From assembly GCA_964455185.1 (NCBI GenBank), contig CAYVUR010000010.1, positions 1 to 23,691 on the forward strand: a DNA stretch of 23,691 bases. Direction: 5' to 3'. This stretch comes from CAISTG01 sp964455185 (GTDB lineage Bacteria; Patescibacteriota; Patescibacteriia; 2-01-FULL-39-33). Position 1 is the stretch's first letter, and each line of letters opens with the position of its first letter. Both the position numbers and the translations under genes were made by a program. Positions 1-8,586 of the stretch are shown here, piece after piece. The notes beneath the pieces are model-generated. The model did not search any database. It was not told where the DNA came from and saw nothing but the letters and a program-made list of their open reading frames with translations.

Positions 1-45
1 CCCCACTTTTTAAGTACCTTATATATACTAAATTCTATTTATAAA

Positions 46-113
46 CCCCGAAATTACTACATTATCATAAATATAATAAAATTATACTGCGAGTAATTTC
101 GGGGTATTTTTTT
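46..113 (+). terminator. Intrinsic terminator with long loop
   Basis: A perfect 13-bp inverted repeat (46-58 with 92-104, beginning CCCCGAAATTACT) is followed at once by a T-rich tract on the + strand (105-113). The loop is unusually long at 33 nt and AT-rich. It probably ends transcription arriving from a gene left of the window. No coding region is visible in 1-223. Confidence 0.75.
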
Positions 114-156
114 TATTTAATTTTAAACAAATAAAATAAATAATAAACTATAACTA

Positions 157-185
157 TTGACAAAATTAAATTACTATGCTATAAT
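157..185 (+). promoter_or_regulatory. Sigma-70-type promoter for the glycosyltransferase
   Basis: TTGACA at 157-162 and TATAAT at 180-185 are separated by 17 nt, a perfect consensus, and a TG at 177-178 adds an extended -10. The predicted transcription start near 192 leaves a leader of about 30 nt before the ATG at 224. No clear Shine-Dalgarno sequence precedes that ATG. Confidence 0.85.
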
Positions 186-223
186 TATAAGTTAAATTAT
201 TTAATACAATTTTTATTAAATAT

Positions 224-1372
224 ATGAAAATTGCTTTTATCGGCCAAAAAGGTATTCCTACTCAACAAGGAGGAATCGAAAAACATGTTGAAGAACTGTC
301 TATAAGACTGGCTGATTTAGGTTTTGATGTAACCGTCTATTCTCGTCCCCACTATACTGGTGATACTCGTAAATCATACGAATATAAAGGTGTTAAAATC
401 ATTAACCTACCCTCAATAAAAACAAAAAATCTTGATGCTATTTCTCATACTTTTATTGCTACTATTCATGCTTTATTTCAAGATTATGACATCATCCATT
501 ATCATGGTGTGGGACCATCACTTTTATCTTTTATTCCTAGAATCTTTAAACCAAAAACCAAAGTTATCTCCACTTTTCATTGTATTGATCGCCAACATCA
601 AAAATGGGGCTTATTTGCTAAAATAATGCTAGCTATGGGCGAATGGGCCGCTTGCTATTTTCCTCATGAAACTATTGCTATTTCTCAAATCTTAAAAAAA
701 TATTGCTATTATAGATTTGATAAAGAAGTTAATTACATTCCTAATGGGGTATTTGTTAATAATACTAACAAAAATAAGGACGCAAAATGGTTAAAGAAAA
801 ATAATTTAAAATCAGGCAATTATATAATTACTGTTTCTCGTTTAATCAAACATAAGGGCATCCATACCTTAATTGATGCCTACAACAAATTAGGAAAAAT
901 TAACAAAAAATTAGTAATTGTTGGTTCTGGATCTAATACTGATGATTATGTTAAGCAAATTAAAAATCTAGCTAAAAACAATAAAAATATTATCTTTACT
1001 GGCTTAAAATCTGGTGAAGAATTAGAAGCTATTTTTCGCAATGCCGAACTGTTTATTCAACCCTCTGAAACTGAAGGTTTATCTATCGCTTTATTAGAAG
1101 CTATGGCTTATGGTGTTCCTGCTATTATTTCTAATATTGAAGAAAATTTAGAACCAGCTGGCGGATATGCTATTGAATTTATTAATAAGGATTCTAATGA
1201 TTTAGCTAGTAAATTAAAATATGCTTTAACTCATAAATCTGAAATGAAACAATTGGCTATAAAAGCTAAAGCTCGTGCTAATAAAGATTATAATTGGGAT
1301 AATATCGCTAAAAATACCGCTAAATTGTATTGTACTCTAGCACATAAAGTTGAAGCCTTTTATAAAATTTAA
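224..1372 (+). CDS. GT-B fold glycosyltransferase, family 4
   Basis: A 382-residue retaining glycosyltransferase of the GT4 type, expected at the inner face of the membrane in surface polysaccharide or glycoprotein synthesis. The N-terminal acceptor domain carries the glycine-rich loop typical of the family (GIPTQQGGIEKH, about residues 10-21). The C-terminal donor domain has the basic pair R206 and K211 in SRLIKHKG and the EX7E motif at E284-E292 (ETEGLSIALLE), which binds the nucleotide sugar. Length is normal for the family. It is a single-gene unit, with its own consensus promoter just upstream and an intrinsic terminator just downstream. The N-terminus resembles rhamnosyl/GlcNAc transferases that carry a DUF1972-like domain. 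The sugar and acceptor cannot be read from the sequence. Confidence 0.9.
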   Translation: MKIAFIGQKGIPTQQGGIEKHVEELSIRLADLGFDVTVYSRPHYTGDTRKSYEYKGVKIINLPSIKTKNLDAISHTFIATIHALFQDYDIIHYHGVGPSLLSFIPRIFKPKTKVISTFHCIDRQHQKWGLFAKIMLAMGEWAACYFPHETIAISQILKKYCYYRFDKEVNYIPNGVFVNNTNKNKDAKWLKKNNLKSGNYIITVSRLIKHKGIHTLIDAYNKLGKINKKLVIVGSGSNTDDYVKQIKNLAKNNKNIIFTGLKSGEELEAIFRNAELFIQPSETEGLSIALLEAMAYGVPAIISNIEENLEPAGGYAIEFINKDSNDLASKLKYALTHKSEMKQLAIKAKARANKDYNWDNIAKNTAKLYCTLAHKVEAFYKI

Positions 1373-1390
1373 TAAAAATTTAAATATAAA

Positions 1391-1423
1391 AAAACCTCGT
1401 GTTAAGCGAGGTTTTTTTTTTTT
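1391..1423 (+). terminator. Intrinsic terminator after glycosyltransferase
   Basis: CCTCG at 1395-1399 pairs with CGAGG at 1407-1411, extended by four A-T pairs outward. It is followed by a run of 12 T. It separates the glycosyltransferase from the pilus operon. Confidence 0.9.
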
Positions 1424-1431
1424 AAATAATT

Positions 1432-1460
1432 TTGTTTCAATACCTTTTTTATGTTATAAT
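1432..1460 (+). promoter_or_regulatory. Promoter of the pilus operon
   Basis: A perfect TATAAT (1455-1460) with an extended TG (1452-1453) lies 17 nt after a weak -35 (TTGTTT, 1432-1437). The following gene has one of the few strong ribosome binding sites in the window, GGGAGGT at 1480-1486, 7 nt before the ATG at 1494. Confidence 0.75.
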
Positions 1461-1493
1461 AAATTTAATTATAATCAATGGGAGGTATAATTT

Positions 1494-3209
1494 ATGTTAA
1501 ATTATAAAGACTTTGAGAAAATTTTAAAATTAAATAAAATTCTTGATGAAAAACAACTCAAAGAATACAAACAAAAAGCTAAAATAAATAATAAAAAATT
1601 AGAAGAATATCTTTTGGACCAAAAAATAATTTCCTCTATCCTACTTTATGAAGCGGCGGCTAAATTTTATAATTTGCCTTTTGTTGACTTAAAAAATCAA
1701 GCTATACGTAAGGATGTTTTATTTATCATTCCTGAAGTAACTGCTCGAGCTCATCAAACAATTGCTTTTGATAAAAATGATAAAGAATTAAAAATAGCTA
1801 CATTAGATATTTCTAATCTTGAATTATTTGATTTCTTAAATAAAAAAACTCAATTAGAAATTAAATTACATTTAACTTCTCCAGAAGGCATAAAAGAAGC
1901 TCTTAAACAATATCATAAAGGCCTTTCTGCTGATATTAACGCTTTAGAAGAAGAAAATGAAGAAAAACCAGAAAATCTTAAAAATTTAGCGCAAGATTTA
2001 CCTATAGTTCGGATTGTTGATACTCTTTTAGAGTATGCTATTTTAGAAAAAGCTTCAGATATTCATATTGAACCATCTGAACAGGAACTTAATGTCCGTT
2101 ATCGTATTGATGGCATTTTGAAAAAAGTAATGACTCTACCAAAGTCAGCTCATGCTGGTATTATAGCTAGAATAAAAATTCTTTCTAACTTAAAATTAGA
2201 TGAACATCGTTTACCTCAAGATGGTCGTTTTAAAATAAAAAACCAAGATTATCAAGTTTCTTTTCGTGTCTCTATAATTCCAACTTTTGATGGAGAAAAA
2301 GCAGTAATGCGTTTATTACCTGATACAGCTCAACAACTTACTTTAGAACAATTAGGTTTTCAACCTCAATCTTATGAGATTGTAAAAAGAAATATCTCCA
2401 AACCTCATGGTATGATTTTAGTTACTGGTCCTACTGGTAGTGGTAAAACAACTACACTTTATACTATCTTACAAATTCTTAATAAACCAGAAGTTAATAT
2501 TTCTACTATTGAAGATCCAATAGAATATAAAATACCTGGCATCAATCAATGTCAAATACAACCTAAAATTGGCTTTACTTTTGCTTCAGCTTTGCGTGCT
2601 TTTTTGCGTCAAGATCCTAATATTATTTTAGTTGGAGAAATTCGTGATAATGAAACAGCAGATATTGCTATCAATGCGGCTATGACAGGACACCTAGTGC
2701 TTTCTACTTTACATACTAATGATGCCGCTACTACTATTCCCCGTCTAATTGATATGCAAATTCCTACATTTTTAATTGCTTCAACTTTAAATCTTGTAAT
2801 AGCTCAACGTTTAGTTCGTAAAATTTGTAAAAATTGTATACAAAGTTATAAATTAGATAAAAAAATGATTAATGAATTAGAAAAACAATTCAATATCCCT
2901 GAATTAGAAAAAAGTCTAATTAAACTTGGATATTTAACTAAAAATCAAAAATTTACAGATGTTTTATTTTATCATGGTAAAGGATGTCAACAATGCGATA
3001 ATAGTGGTTATAAAGGGCGTATTGGTATTTATGAAACATTAGAAATTACTGAAGAAATTTCAGAAATGATTACTAGAAAAGCAAATAAAGAAGAAATCAA
3101 TGCTATTGCTATTAAAAATGGTATGTTAACAATTCTTCAAGACGGCTTTATAAAAGCTAAACAAGGCATTACTACTATAGAAGAAGTACTTCGAGTAACT
3201 AAAGAATAA
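1494..3209 (+). CDS. pilB: Type IV pilus / T2SS assembly ATPase PilB (GspE family)
   Basis: A 571-residue cytoplasmic hexameric ATPase that powers pilus or pseudopilus extension. An N-terminal MshEN/GspE-N-like domain (about residues 1-150) is followed by the RecA-like motor. The Walker A motif is GPTGSGKTT (312-320), with K318 binding phosphate. The Walker B region is VGEIRD with E382, and the His box lies in STLHTND. A C-terminal tetracysteine zinc motif (CKNC and, about 60 residues on, CQQC) is characteristic of PilB/GspE and absent from the retraction ATPase PilT, which decides the call. Length is normal. It is the first gene of the operon and ends 2 nt before pilC. PilB and GspE cannot be told apart by motifs alone; the PilMNO genes downstream favour a type IV pilus. 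Confidence 0.95.
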   Translation: MLNYKDFEKILKLNKILDEKQLKEYKQKAKINNKKLEEYLLDQKIISSILLYEAAAKFYNLPFVDLKNQAIRKDVLFIIPEVTARAHQTIAFDKNDKELKIATLDISNLELFDFLNKKTQLEIKLHLTSPEGIKEALKQYHKGLSADINALEEENEEKPENLKNLAQDLPIVRIVDTLLEYAILEKASDIHIEPSEQELNVRYRIDGILKKVMTLPKSAHAGIIARIKILSNLKLDEHRLPQDGRFKIKNQDYQVSFRVSIIPTFDGEKAVMRLLPDTAQQLTLEQLGFQPQSYEIVKRNISKPHGMILVTGPTGSGKTTTLYTILQILNKPEVNISTIEDPIEYKIPGINQCQIQPKIGFTFASALRAFLRQDPNIILVGEIRDNETADIAINAAMTGHLVLSTLHTNDAATTIPRLIDMQIPTFLIASTLNLVIAQRLVRKICKNCIQSYKLDKKMINELEKQFNIPELEKSLIKLGYLTKNQKFTDVLFYHGKGCQQCDNSGYKGRIGIYETLEITEEISEMITRKANKEEINAIAIKNGMLTILQDGFIKAKQGITTIEEVLRVTKE

Positions 3210-3211
3210 TT

Positions 3212-4282
3212 ATGAATAAATTTACTAAATGGTTTTATAATCTACAAAGAATACCAGCGGCAGCAAAAATTTTTACTTTACAAAACTTAGCAGTAATGAT
3301 TCGTACTGGTTTACCATTGGCTGATGCTTTAGAAACTTTGGCTAAACAAAATAAAAATGTAAAACTTAAGTTAATTCTTGATGATGCTCAAAAACAAATA
3401 CGTACTGGTAAAACTTTTTCTGAATCATTAAATCCTTATAAAAAAGATTTTGATGAAATGTTTATTAATATGATAAAAGCTGGTGAAATATCAGGTAATT
3501 TAGAAAAAGTTTTAAACCATCTTTATATTCAAACTAAAAAAGCAAATACTTTAAAAAACAAAATTCGCAATGCCATGACCTACCCAGTTATAATTGTCTG
3601 TGCTATGTTTGGTATTGGAACCTTTGTTATGATTTATGTTTTGCCTAATATTATTTCAATCTTTAATGATATAGGCAGTGAATTACCTTTGCCAACTCGT
3701 ATTTTAATAATGATTAGTAATTTTATTTCTTCTAATGGAATAATAATTGGATTAGCGATTTTATTATTTTTAGTTATATTTTTTCGTTGGATTAAAACCA
3801 AATCAGGAAAATTTTTATGGCATCGTTTTCTATTACATCTACCAATAGCTGGAGAAATTATCAAAAAAATAAATATTACTTCAACTGCTCAAAATTTAAG
3901 TTCCTTAATACAAACTGACATTTCTGTACCAGAAAGTTTTCAGATAACTTCTAAAATTGTTAATAATAATATTTACAAAAAAGCATTAGAAGAAGCCGCA
4001 GAAAATGTTAAAAATGGAAAAAAAATAGCAGAAATATTAAGTAATTATCCAGAAATTTTTCCACCTATTTTTATTCAAATGATTACTGTTGGAGAAGAAA
4101 CTGGTACGCTTGATGAAGTATTAAAAAATTTAGCTGACTTCTACCAAGAAGAAGTTGAACAAACTATGGAAAATCTGCCCGTAATTATTGAACCATTACT
4201 TATGATCTTGATGGGGCTAGGTGTAGCAGGATTAGCAATAGCAGTCATTCTACCTATTTATTCTATGACTCAAAATTTTTAA
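3212..4282 (+). CDS. pilC: Pilus inner-membrane platform protein PilC (GspF family)
   Basis: A 356-residue polytopic membrane protein that couples the PilB motor to pilin polymerisation. It shows the two T2SF repeats of the family, marked by GEISGNLEKVL (91-101) and GEETGTLDEVL (294-304). Hydrophobic segments are near residues 123-147, 175-193 and 324-348, the expected three-helix topology. It is a little shorter than typical PilC (about 400 residues), mainly at the N-terminus. It starts 2 nt after pilB with no visible Shine-Dalgarno sequence, so translational coupling is likely. It ends 3 nt before the first pseudopilin. Confidence 0.94.
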   Translation: MNKFTKWFYNLQRIPAAAKIFTLQNLAVMIRTGLPLADALETLAKQNKNVKLKLILDDAQKQIRTGKTFSESLNPYKKDFDEMFINMIKAGEISGNLEKVLNHLYIQTKKANTLKNKIRNAMTYPVIIVCAMFGIGTFVMIYVLPNIISIFNDIGSELPLPTRILIMISNFISSNGIIIGLAILLFLVIFFRWIKTKSGKFLWHRFLLHLPIAGEIIKKINITSTAQNLSSLIQTDISVPESFQITSKIVNNNIYKKALEEAAENVKNGKKIAEILSNYPEIFPPIFIQMITVGEETGTLDEVLKNLADFYQEEVEQTMENLPVIIEPLLMILMGLGVAGLAIAVILPIYSMTQNF

Positions 4283-4285
4283 TAA

Positions 4286-4741
4286 ATGAAAATTTTAAAA
4301 AGAAATAATAACAATGGATTTACTTTAATAGAAATAATAGTAGTAATTACTATTATTTCTTTAATGACTACTATTAGTTTACCTTTTTATCGCAATATTA
4401 ATATGAATTTAAATCTCTCTGGAGAAATTAGAGATTTAGCTTCTGATTTACGTCAAGCTCAACAACTTTCTGTAACTGAACAAACAAATTATCAAGTAAT
4501 AATCAATCAAACAGAAAACAGTTATTCAATTGTTAATTCTAAAACTTTAAAAAAAATTAAAGAAAAAAAATTAAAAAATGATATCACAATTTTAGCTATT
4601 AGTGGATTAATTAATAATACTATTGAATTTAACGCTACTGGAGCAGCTATTTCAACTGGAAATATTATTTTAACTAACCCTAATCTTAAACAGGCAATTA
4701 TAGAAATAAAACCTTCTGGTTATGTTAAAATCTATAATTAA
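4286..4741 (+). CDS. Type IV pseudopilin, GspH/FimT-like
   Basis: A 151-residue class III prepilin-like protein. A short basic leader ends at G11, and the mature protein would begin FTLIE with the conserved Glu5 (E16). The next 20 residues form the hydrophobic N-terminal helix. The body matches the GspH/FimT pattern: a helix with DLASDLRQAQQLSV, then a beta-rich C-terminal part with IEFNATGAA and IEIKPSGYVKI. Processing needs a prepilin peptidase, which is not in the window. The gene overlaps the next one by 20 nt. It is most likely a minor, tip-initiating pseudopilin and not the major pilin, by family and by position before three further pseudopilins. Confidence 0.85.
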   Translation: MKILKRNNNNGFTLIEIIVVITIISLMTTISLPFYRNINMNLNLSGEIRDLASDLRQAQQLSVTEQTNYQVIINQTENSYSIVNSKTLKKIKEKKLKNDITILAISGLINNTIEFNATGAAISTGNIILTNPNLKQAIIEIKPSGYVKIYN

Positions 4742-5150
4742 AACTCAAGGATTAACTTTAATTGAAGCAACTATTGCTATTGCTGTGTTATCTTTAGGTT
4801 TATTAGCTATTATTCAACTTTTTCCTTTTGCAATAAAAATTTCACGTACTGCTGAACAAAGCACTATTGCTGCTAATTTAGCTCAAGCTAAAATTGAAGA
4901 AATGTTTTCTTTAGGTTATGAAAATATTGGAATTGGAACAATTGAACCAAAACATCGCTTATCAACTAATCCAGAAAATCCTTTTTATTACTATCAAAGA
5001 CAAACCATTATTGAATATGTTGATGGTAATTTAGCAATTACTCAATCTGATACTGGAATAAAAAAAATCAGTGTAACAGTTTATTGGCAAAGTCCAATTA
5101 CTGGCGCGGAAAAAAGCTTACCAGTATATGTTTTAATTAGTCAAAAATAA
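4722..5150 (+). CDS. Type IV pseudopilin, PilV/GspI-like
   Basis: A 142-residue prepilin-like protein with a leader ending at G10 and mature start LTLIE (Glu5 = E15), followed by a hydrophobic helix. The motif AANLAQAKIEEMFSLGYENI (about 44-63) is typical of PilV/GspI minor pilins. It would be exported and cleaved by a prepilin peptidase, then join the PilW- and PilX-like proteins in the tip complex. Its start lies inside the previous gene (20-nt overlap), and its stop is immediately followed by the ATG of the next gene, consistent with coupled translation. Confidence 0.83.
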   Translation: MLKSIIKTQGLTLIEATIAIAVLSLGLLAIIQLFPFAIKISRTAEQSTIAANLAQAKIEEMFSLGYENIGIGTIEPKHRLSTNPENPFYYYQRQTIIEYVDGNLAITQSDTGIKKISVTVYWQSPITGAEKSLPVYVLISQK

Positions 5151-5726
5151 ATGTTAATTTATTTAAATAAAAAGGGATTTACTTTAATAGAAATAATTAT
5201 TGTTATAACTATTTCAGTTATTATTTTTGGGCTTATTACTTCTATTTATGTTATCGGTCAAAAAGCTTATTTAAAAACCGATACTAGGGCTGAAATAATC
5301 CAGAATGGACGAGTAATTTTAGATAGAATGGTTAGAGAGATTAGGCAAACTCCAGATATTATCACACAAATACCCATAGATAATTCTAACCCTTCACTTT
5401 TACCTTCAGAAATAAAATTTCAAGATGGGCATGATACTAATCAAATTCGTTATATCCGTTATTTTTTAGATGGAACAGATATTAAAAGACAAGAAATTGT
5501 TTATTATTTTCCCAGCGCTCCTAATTATTATGTTTATTCTTACGATACAGATAAAGATCCACCTCACGATCCACCAATAGAACAAATAGTAGAAGAAAAA
5601 ATTATCGGAGAATATGTTGATGATTTAGAGTTTTGGGGAAATAATTTAATTAATATTAATCTTTATCTCTATAAAAATGGGGAATCTTCTATTATTAATA
5701 CGGCTGTTTATGGTAGAAATATGTAA
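5151..5726 (+). CDS. Type IV pseudopilin, PilW/GspJ-like
   Basis: A 191-residue prepilin-like protein. A nine-residue leader ends in G9, with mature start FTLIE (Glu5 = E14) and a hydrophobic helix to about residue 33. The sequence NGRVILDRMVREIRQTP (about 57-73) is the hallmark of PilW/GspJ-type minor pilins. The body is beta-rich and Tyr/Asp-rich. It begins directly at the stop of the PilV-like gene and overlaps the PilX-like gene. The GspJ and PilW families are not distinguishable from this sequence alone. Confidence 0.82.
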   Translation: MLIYLNKKGFTLIEIIIVITISVIIFGLITSIYVIGQKAYLKTDTRAEIIQNGRVILDRMVREIRQTPDIITQIPIDNSNPSLLPSEIKFQDGHDTNQIRYIRYFLDGTDIKRQEIVYYFPSAPNYYVYSYDTDKDPPHDPPIEQIVEEKIIGEYVDDLEFWGNNLININLYLYKNGESSIINTAVYGRNM

Positions 5727-6951
5727 TAAAGAAAAACAACAAGGATTTATTTTAATAACTTCTCTTTTTATTATGTTGCTACTATTATCTTTAGGATTAT
5801 ATGTAGCATCTTTTACTTTAACAGAATTACATATCTCGCAATCTCAAGCTTCTTCGATTCAAACTTATTATTTAGCAGAGTCAGGAATAGCAGAAGCAAT
5901 CTGGAAAATAAAAAATGATACTAACTGGAAAAATGGTTTTGAGGGCTCAGAAAATTGGTCGGTTGATTATACGAGACAATCAGCATTATATCCTAATGGA
6001 TCTTATCGCATTCAAATAAATAATTATGGGTTAGCAAAAGGAGAAATAATAGTTACTGCTTATTTAAATTTAACTAGCGGAGGAACAGCGCAAAGAATAG
6101 TAAAAACTAATGTTTATAAAGCTTTAGGAATATCAGCTATAGGACAAAACGGGGAATATGCAGATGGAAATATTGATATATCTGGGACGATTCTTAATGT
6201 TTATAATGGCGGCTTCTTCTCTAATAATAATATTATAATTAATTATTGGAGTGTTATTAACGCTAATGGACAAGTCGGCGCAGTAGGCAATATATTATTA
6301 AATAACAGTTCGCATATTGTAGCCTCATCAACTCAGGCCCATAATTATCCTCCAGCTCCTAATCCTATACCTATGCCTTCTGTATCTTTTGATAATGCTG
6401 GTGATCCAAATTCTTATAAAGCGTTGGCTAATAATATTTATACTAAAAATCAATTTGAAAATTTACTTTGGGAAAATAGAAATAAAACATTGACTCTTAA
6501 TGGCATCACCTATGTTACTGGCGATGTAAGCATTAAAGGTAATATTAATTTAGTCATTAATGGAGCACTTGTTGCTGACGGCAATATTACCCTAGGAGAA
6601 AATACTTTATTGTGTTGTTGGGGCCTAAGTTGTGGTAGATCAAATATTAAAATAAATAGAATTAGCAGTACTACTCCAGCTGGATTATTAAGTAAAGGTA
6701 ATATTAATTTTAAACTATGTTTAAATGAATTTAACGGTCAAGGGTTAATTTATGCTAATGATAAAATAAATATTTTAAGTTTGCCCTTAAAAATTGATAT
6801 AGTTGGTGGTTTAATAGCCAGAAAATTAACTTTAACTAGTCTTTGGCAAGGAGTTAATATTACTTATGATAATTCTATTGTTAATTATACATTGGGCAAC
6901 CCTCAATTTTCTCCTATTGTAACAGTTGAACATTGGGAAGAAGAATACTAA
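5710..6951 (+). CDS. PilX-like minor pilin with long repeat-rich C-terminus
   Basis: The start is set at 5710 rather than the in-frame ATG at 5677, because this gives a short charged leader (MVEICNKEKQQG) before the mature start FILIT. The residue at position 5 is Thr, not Glu, as in PilX and GspK proteins. The hydrophobic helix is followed by the family motif YYLAESGIAEAIWKI. The product is 413 residues, far longer than PilX (about 200). From about residue 140 it is Gly/Asn/Ile-rich with repeating turns such as GNIDISG, GNILLNN, GDVSIKG and GNITLGE, which suggests a beta-solenoid. A Cys-rich insert (CCWGLSC) interrupts it. It probably caps the pseudopilus tip; the solenoid could be an adhesive or displayed domain (inference). 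Confidence 0.8.
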   Translation: MVEICNKEKQQGFILITSLFIMLLLLSLGLYVASFTLTELHISQSQASSIQTYYLAESGIAEAIWKIKNDTNWKNGFEGSENWSVDYTRQSALYPNGSYRIQINNYGLAKGEIIVTAYLNLTSGGTAQRIVKTNVYKALGISAIGQNGEYADGNIDISGTILNVYNGGFFSNNNIIINYWSVINANGQVGAVGNILLNNSSHIVASSTQAHNYPPAPNPIPMPSVSFDNAGDPNSYKALANNIYTKNQFENLLWENRNKTLTLNGITYVTGDVSIKGNINLVINGALVADGNITLGENTLLCCWGLSCGRSNIKINRISSTTPAGLLSKGNINFKLCLNEFNGQGLIYANDKINILSLPLKIDIVGGLIARKLTLTSLWQGVNITYDNSIVNYTLGNPQFSPIVTVEHWEEEY

Positions 6952-6962
6952 TATGGTATAAT
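6933..6962 (+). promoter_or_regulatory. Internal promoter before pilM
   Basis: TATAAT at 6957-6962 with an extended TG (6954-6955) lies 18 nt after TTGGGA (6933-6938), which overlaps the end of the PilX-like gene. It would give pilMNO an additional transcript starting near 6969. Confidence 0.6.
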
Positions 6963-6995
6963 AATTATATTAATAAATAATTTAATCTCAAAATA

Positions 6996-8066
6996 ATGTC
7001 ATTTTTTTCTACTAAAGAAAAAGCCTTTGGATTAGATATTTCAGACAAAACTTTGAGATTAATTCAATTAACTCAAAGAGGTAAAAAAATAAAAATACAA
7101 AATTTCAATGAAATTGCACTACCCATTGAATGTATAGTAGATGGCAAGATAAAAAAAGTGCAACCATTTATTGAATCTCTTAAAAAATTAACCAAAACCA
7201 GTATTGGCTCTGGAACTATTTCTAATGAAGTAGTAGCAGTATTACCAGAAGCAGAAACATTTTTAAAAACTCTTTATATTAGAGCCAATGATGAAATGGT
7301 TTTACCAGATAAAATAAAAGAGGAATTACCACTTCATCTACCATTAGATATTGAAGAAATTTATTTTGATTGGCAAATAGTTGAAAAAAAAGATGAAATT
7401 TATACTATAATTTTAGGAGCTTCACCTAAAAAAATTGTTGATTCTTATATAGAAGCTATTAGTTCTGCAGGATTTACTCCAGTTGTTCTAGAAATAGAAT
7501 CAGCCGCAATATCTCATTTATTAATAGAATTTAATCAAGATTGTCAAACTCAAATTATAATAGATATTGGAGCTAATCGCACCGGACTTTTTCTATATGA
7601 TCGTGGTTTAATAAAATTTACCATTTCTCTACCAATATCTGGTAAACAATTAGATCAAACTATTGCTGAATCATTAGATTTAGAAATATCAAAAGCTGAA
7701 GAAGCTAAGATTGCTTTTGGTTTAGATCCTAATAAAATTAATGGCGCTTTACTAGAAATACTTAATCCCACTATCGAAGAATTAATTCAACAAATAGATT
7801 TAGCTATGGATTTTTATCACGATAATTTTAATGATACTCAACCAATAGAAAAAATAATTCTTTGCGGTGGAGGTGCTAATTTTATTGGCATTCAAGAAAT
7901 TCTATCTAAAAAACTAAAAATAAAAGTTTTTAAAAGTGAACCTTTTAAATTATTAAATAATCCTAATCCTAATTTTTTTAATGAAAAAAGAATTCAATCA
8001 TTTATAACTGCTATTGGTTTAGCTATTAGAGGCTTAAATCCAAAATCTTTTTATGATCACAATTAA
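6996..8066 (+). CDS. pilM: Pilus assembly protein PilM (actin-like ATPase)
   Basis: A 356-residue cytoplasmic actin/FtsA-fold protein that binds the N-terminus of PilN and links the motor to the PilN-PilO inner-membrane complex. Visible fold motifs are FGLDISDKTLRLIQL near the N-terminus (phosphate-1 type loop), IIIDIGANRTGLFLYDRG in the middle (phosphate-2) and IILCGGGANFIGIQ near the C-terminus (adenosine loop). Length is typical for PilM (about 350). It overlaps pilN by 14 nt. A 44-nt gap before it holds a promoter-like sequence, the largest break within the operon. Confidence 0.93.
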   Translation: MSFFSTKEKAFGLDISDKTLRLIQLTQRGKKIKIQNFNEIALPIECIVDGKIKKVQPFIESLKKLTKTSIGSGTISNEVVAVLPEAETFLKTLYIRANDEMVLPDKIKEELPLHLPLDIEEIYFDWQIVEKKDEIYTIILGASPKKIVDSYIEAISSAGFTPVVLEIESAAISHLLIEFNQDCQTQIIIDIGANRTGLFLYDRGLIKFTISLPISGKQLDQTIAESLDLEISKAEEAKIAFGLDPNKINGALLEILNPTIEELIQQIDLAMDFYHDNFNDTQPIEKIILCGGGANFIGIQEILSKKLKIKVFKSEPFKLLNNPNPNFFNEKRIQSFITAIGLAIRGLNPKSFYDHN

Positions 8067-8586
8067 TTTAATACCTAAAGAACAAAAAGAAATTCTTAAA
8101 AATGCTAGAATTTTAAAATTAATTAAAGAAAGTATTTTACTACTTTTTATTTTTACTGCTACTGCCGCTATTATGCTTTTATTATCACGCTATTTCTTAG
8201 AATATCAATTAGCCGATCTTTATGAAAGAAACATTACTAATATTAAAAGCAATGAAACAATTAATGTTCACGTTTCTCAAATTAATTTCAAAATAGCTTC
8301 AGTTGAGACAATTCAAAAAAATTTCCAATCACTATTTTCAATAATCTCTAAAATTTCTTCCATAACACCACCTAATGTAAAAATTAATCAAATTAAATTC
8401 TTTCGACAACAAGCAACTTTAGAAATATCAGGTTTAAGCAAAACTCGAGATGATTTATTAACATTTAAAGAAAAACTAGAACAAACTGAATGGATAAAAT
8501 CATTTGATTTGCCGCTAAGCTCTTTAATTGAAAAAGAAAATAATAAATTTACCATAAAAATATTTCTTGATCTGAAAAAGTTATGA
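8053..8586 (+). CDS. pilN: Pilus assembly protein PilN
   Basis: A 177-residue bitopic membrane protein. The N-terminus MITINLIPKEQKE is the conserved PilM-binding INLIP motif. One transmembrane helix follows (about residues 29-50), then a periplasmic coiled-coil and a small ferredoxin-like domain. It would dimerise with PilO to form the alignment subcomplex. It overlaps pilM by 14 nt, and its TGA stop overlaps the pilO start codon (ATGA). This is the only identified gene in the window that ends in TGA. Confidence 0.92.
   Translation: MITINLIPKEQKEILKNARILKLIKESILLLFIFTATAAIMLLLSRYFLEYQLADLYERNITNIKSNETINVHVSQINFKIASVETIQKNFQSLFSIISKISSITPPNVKINQIKFFRQQATLEISGLSKTRDDLLTFKEKLEQTEWIKSFDLPLSSLIEKENNKFTIKIFLDLKKL

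Noticed and set aside
3634..3864. ORF on the - strand opposite pilC
   Set aside because: It is a reverse-frame shadow of a conserved membrane protein gene, with no start signals.
5677..5709. Upstream ATG of the PilX-like gene
   Set aside because: It would add a hydrophobic stretch (GNLLLLIRLF) before the charged prepilin leader, which is unlike class III leaders. The ATG at 5710 fits better.
8584..8586. Possible TGA recoding as Gly (SR1/Gracilibacteria-type code)
   Set aside because: All conserved proteins are full length without in-frame TGA, and the TGA of pilN forms a normal ATGA overlap with pilO. The standard code fits.
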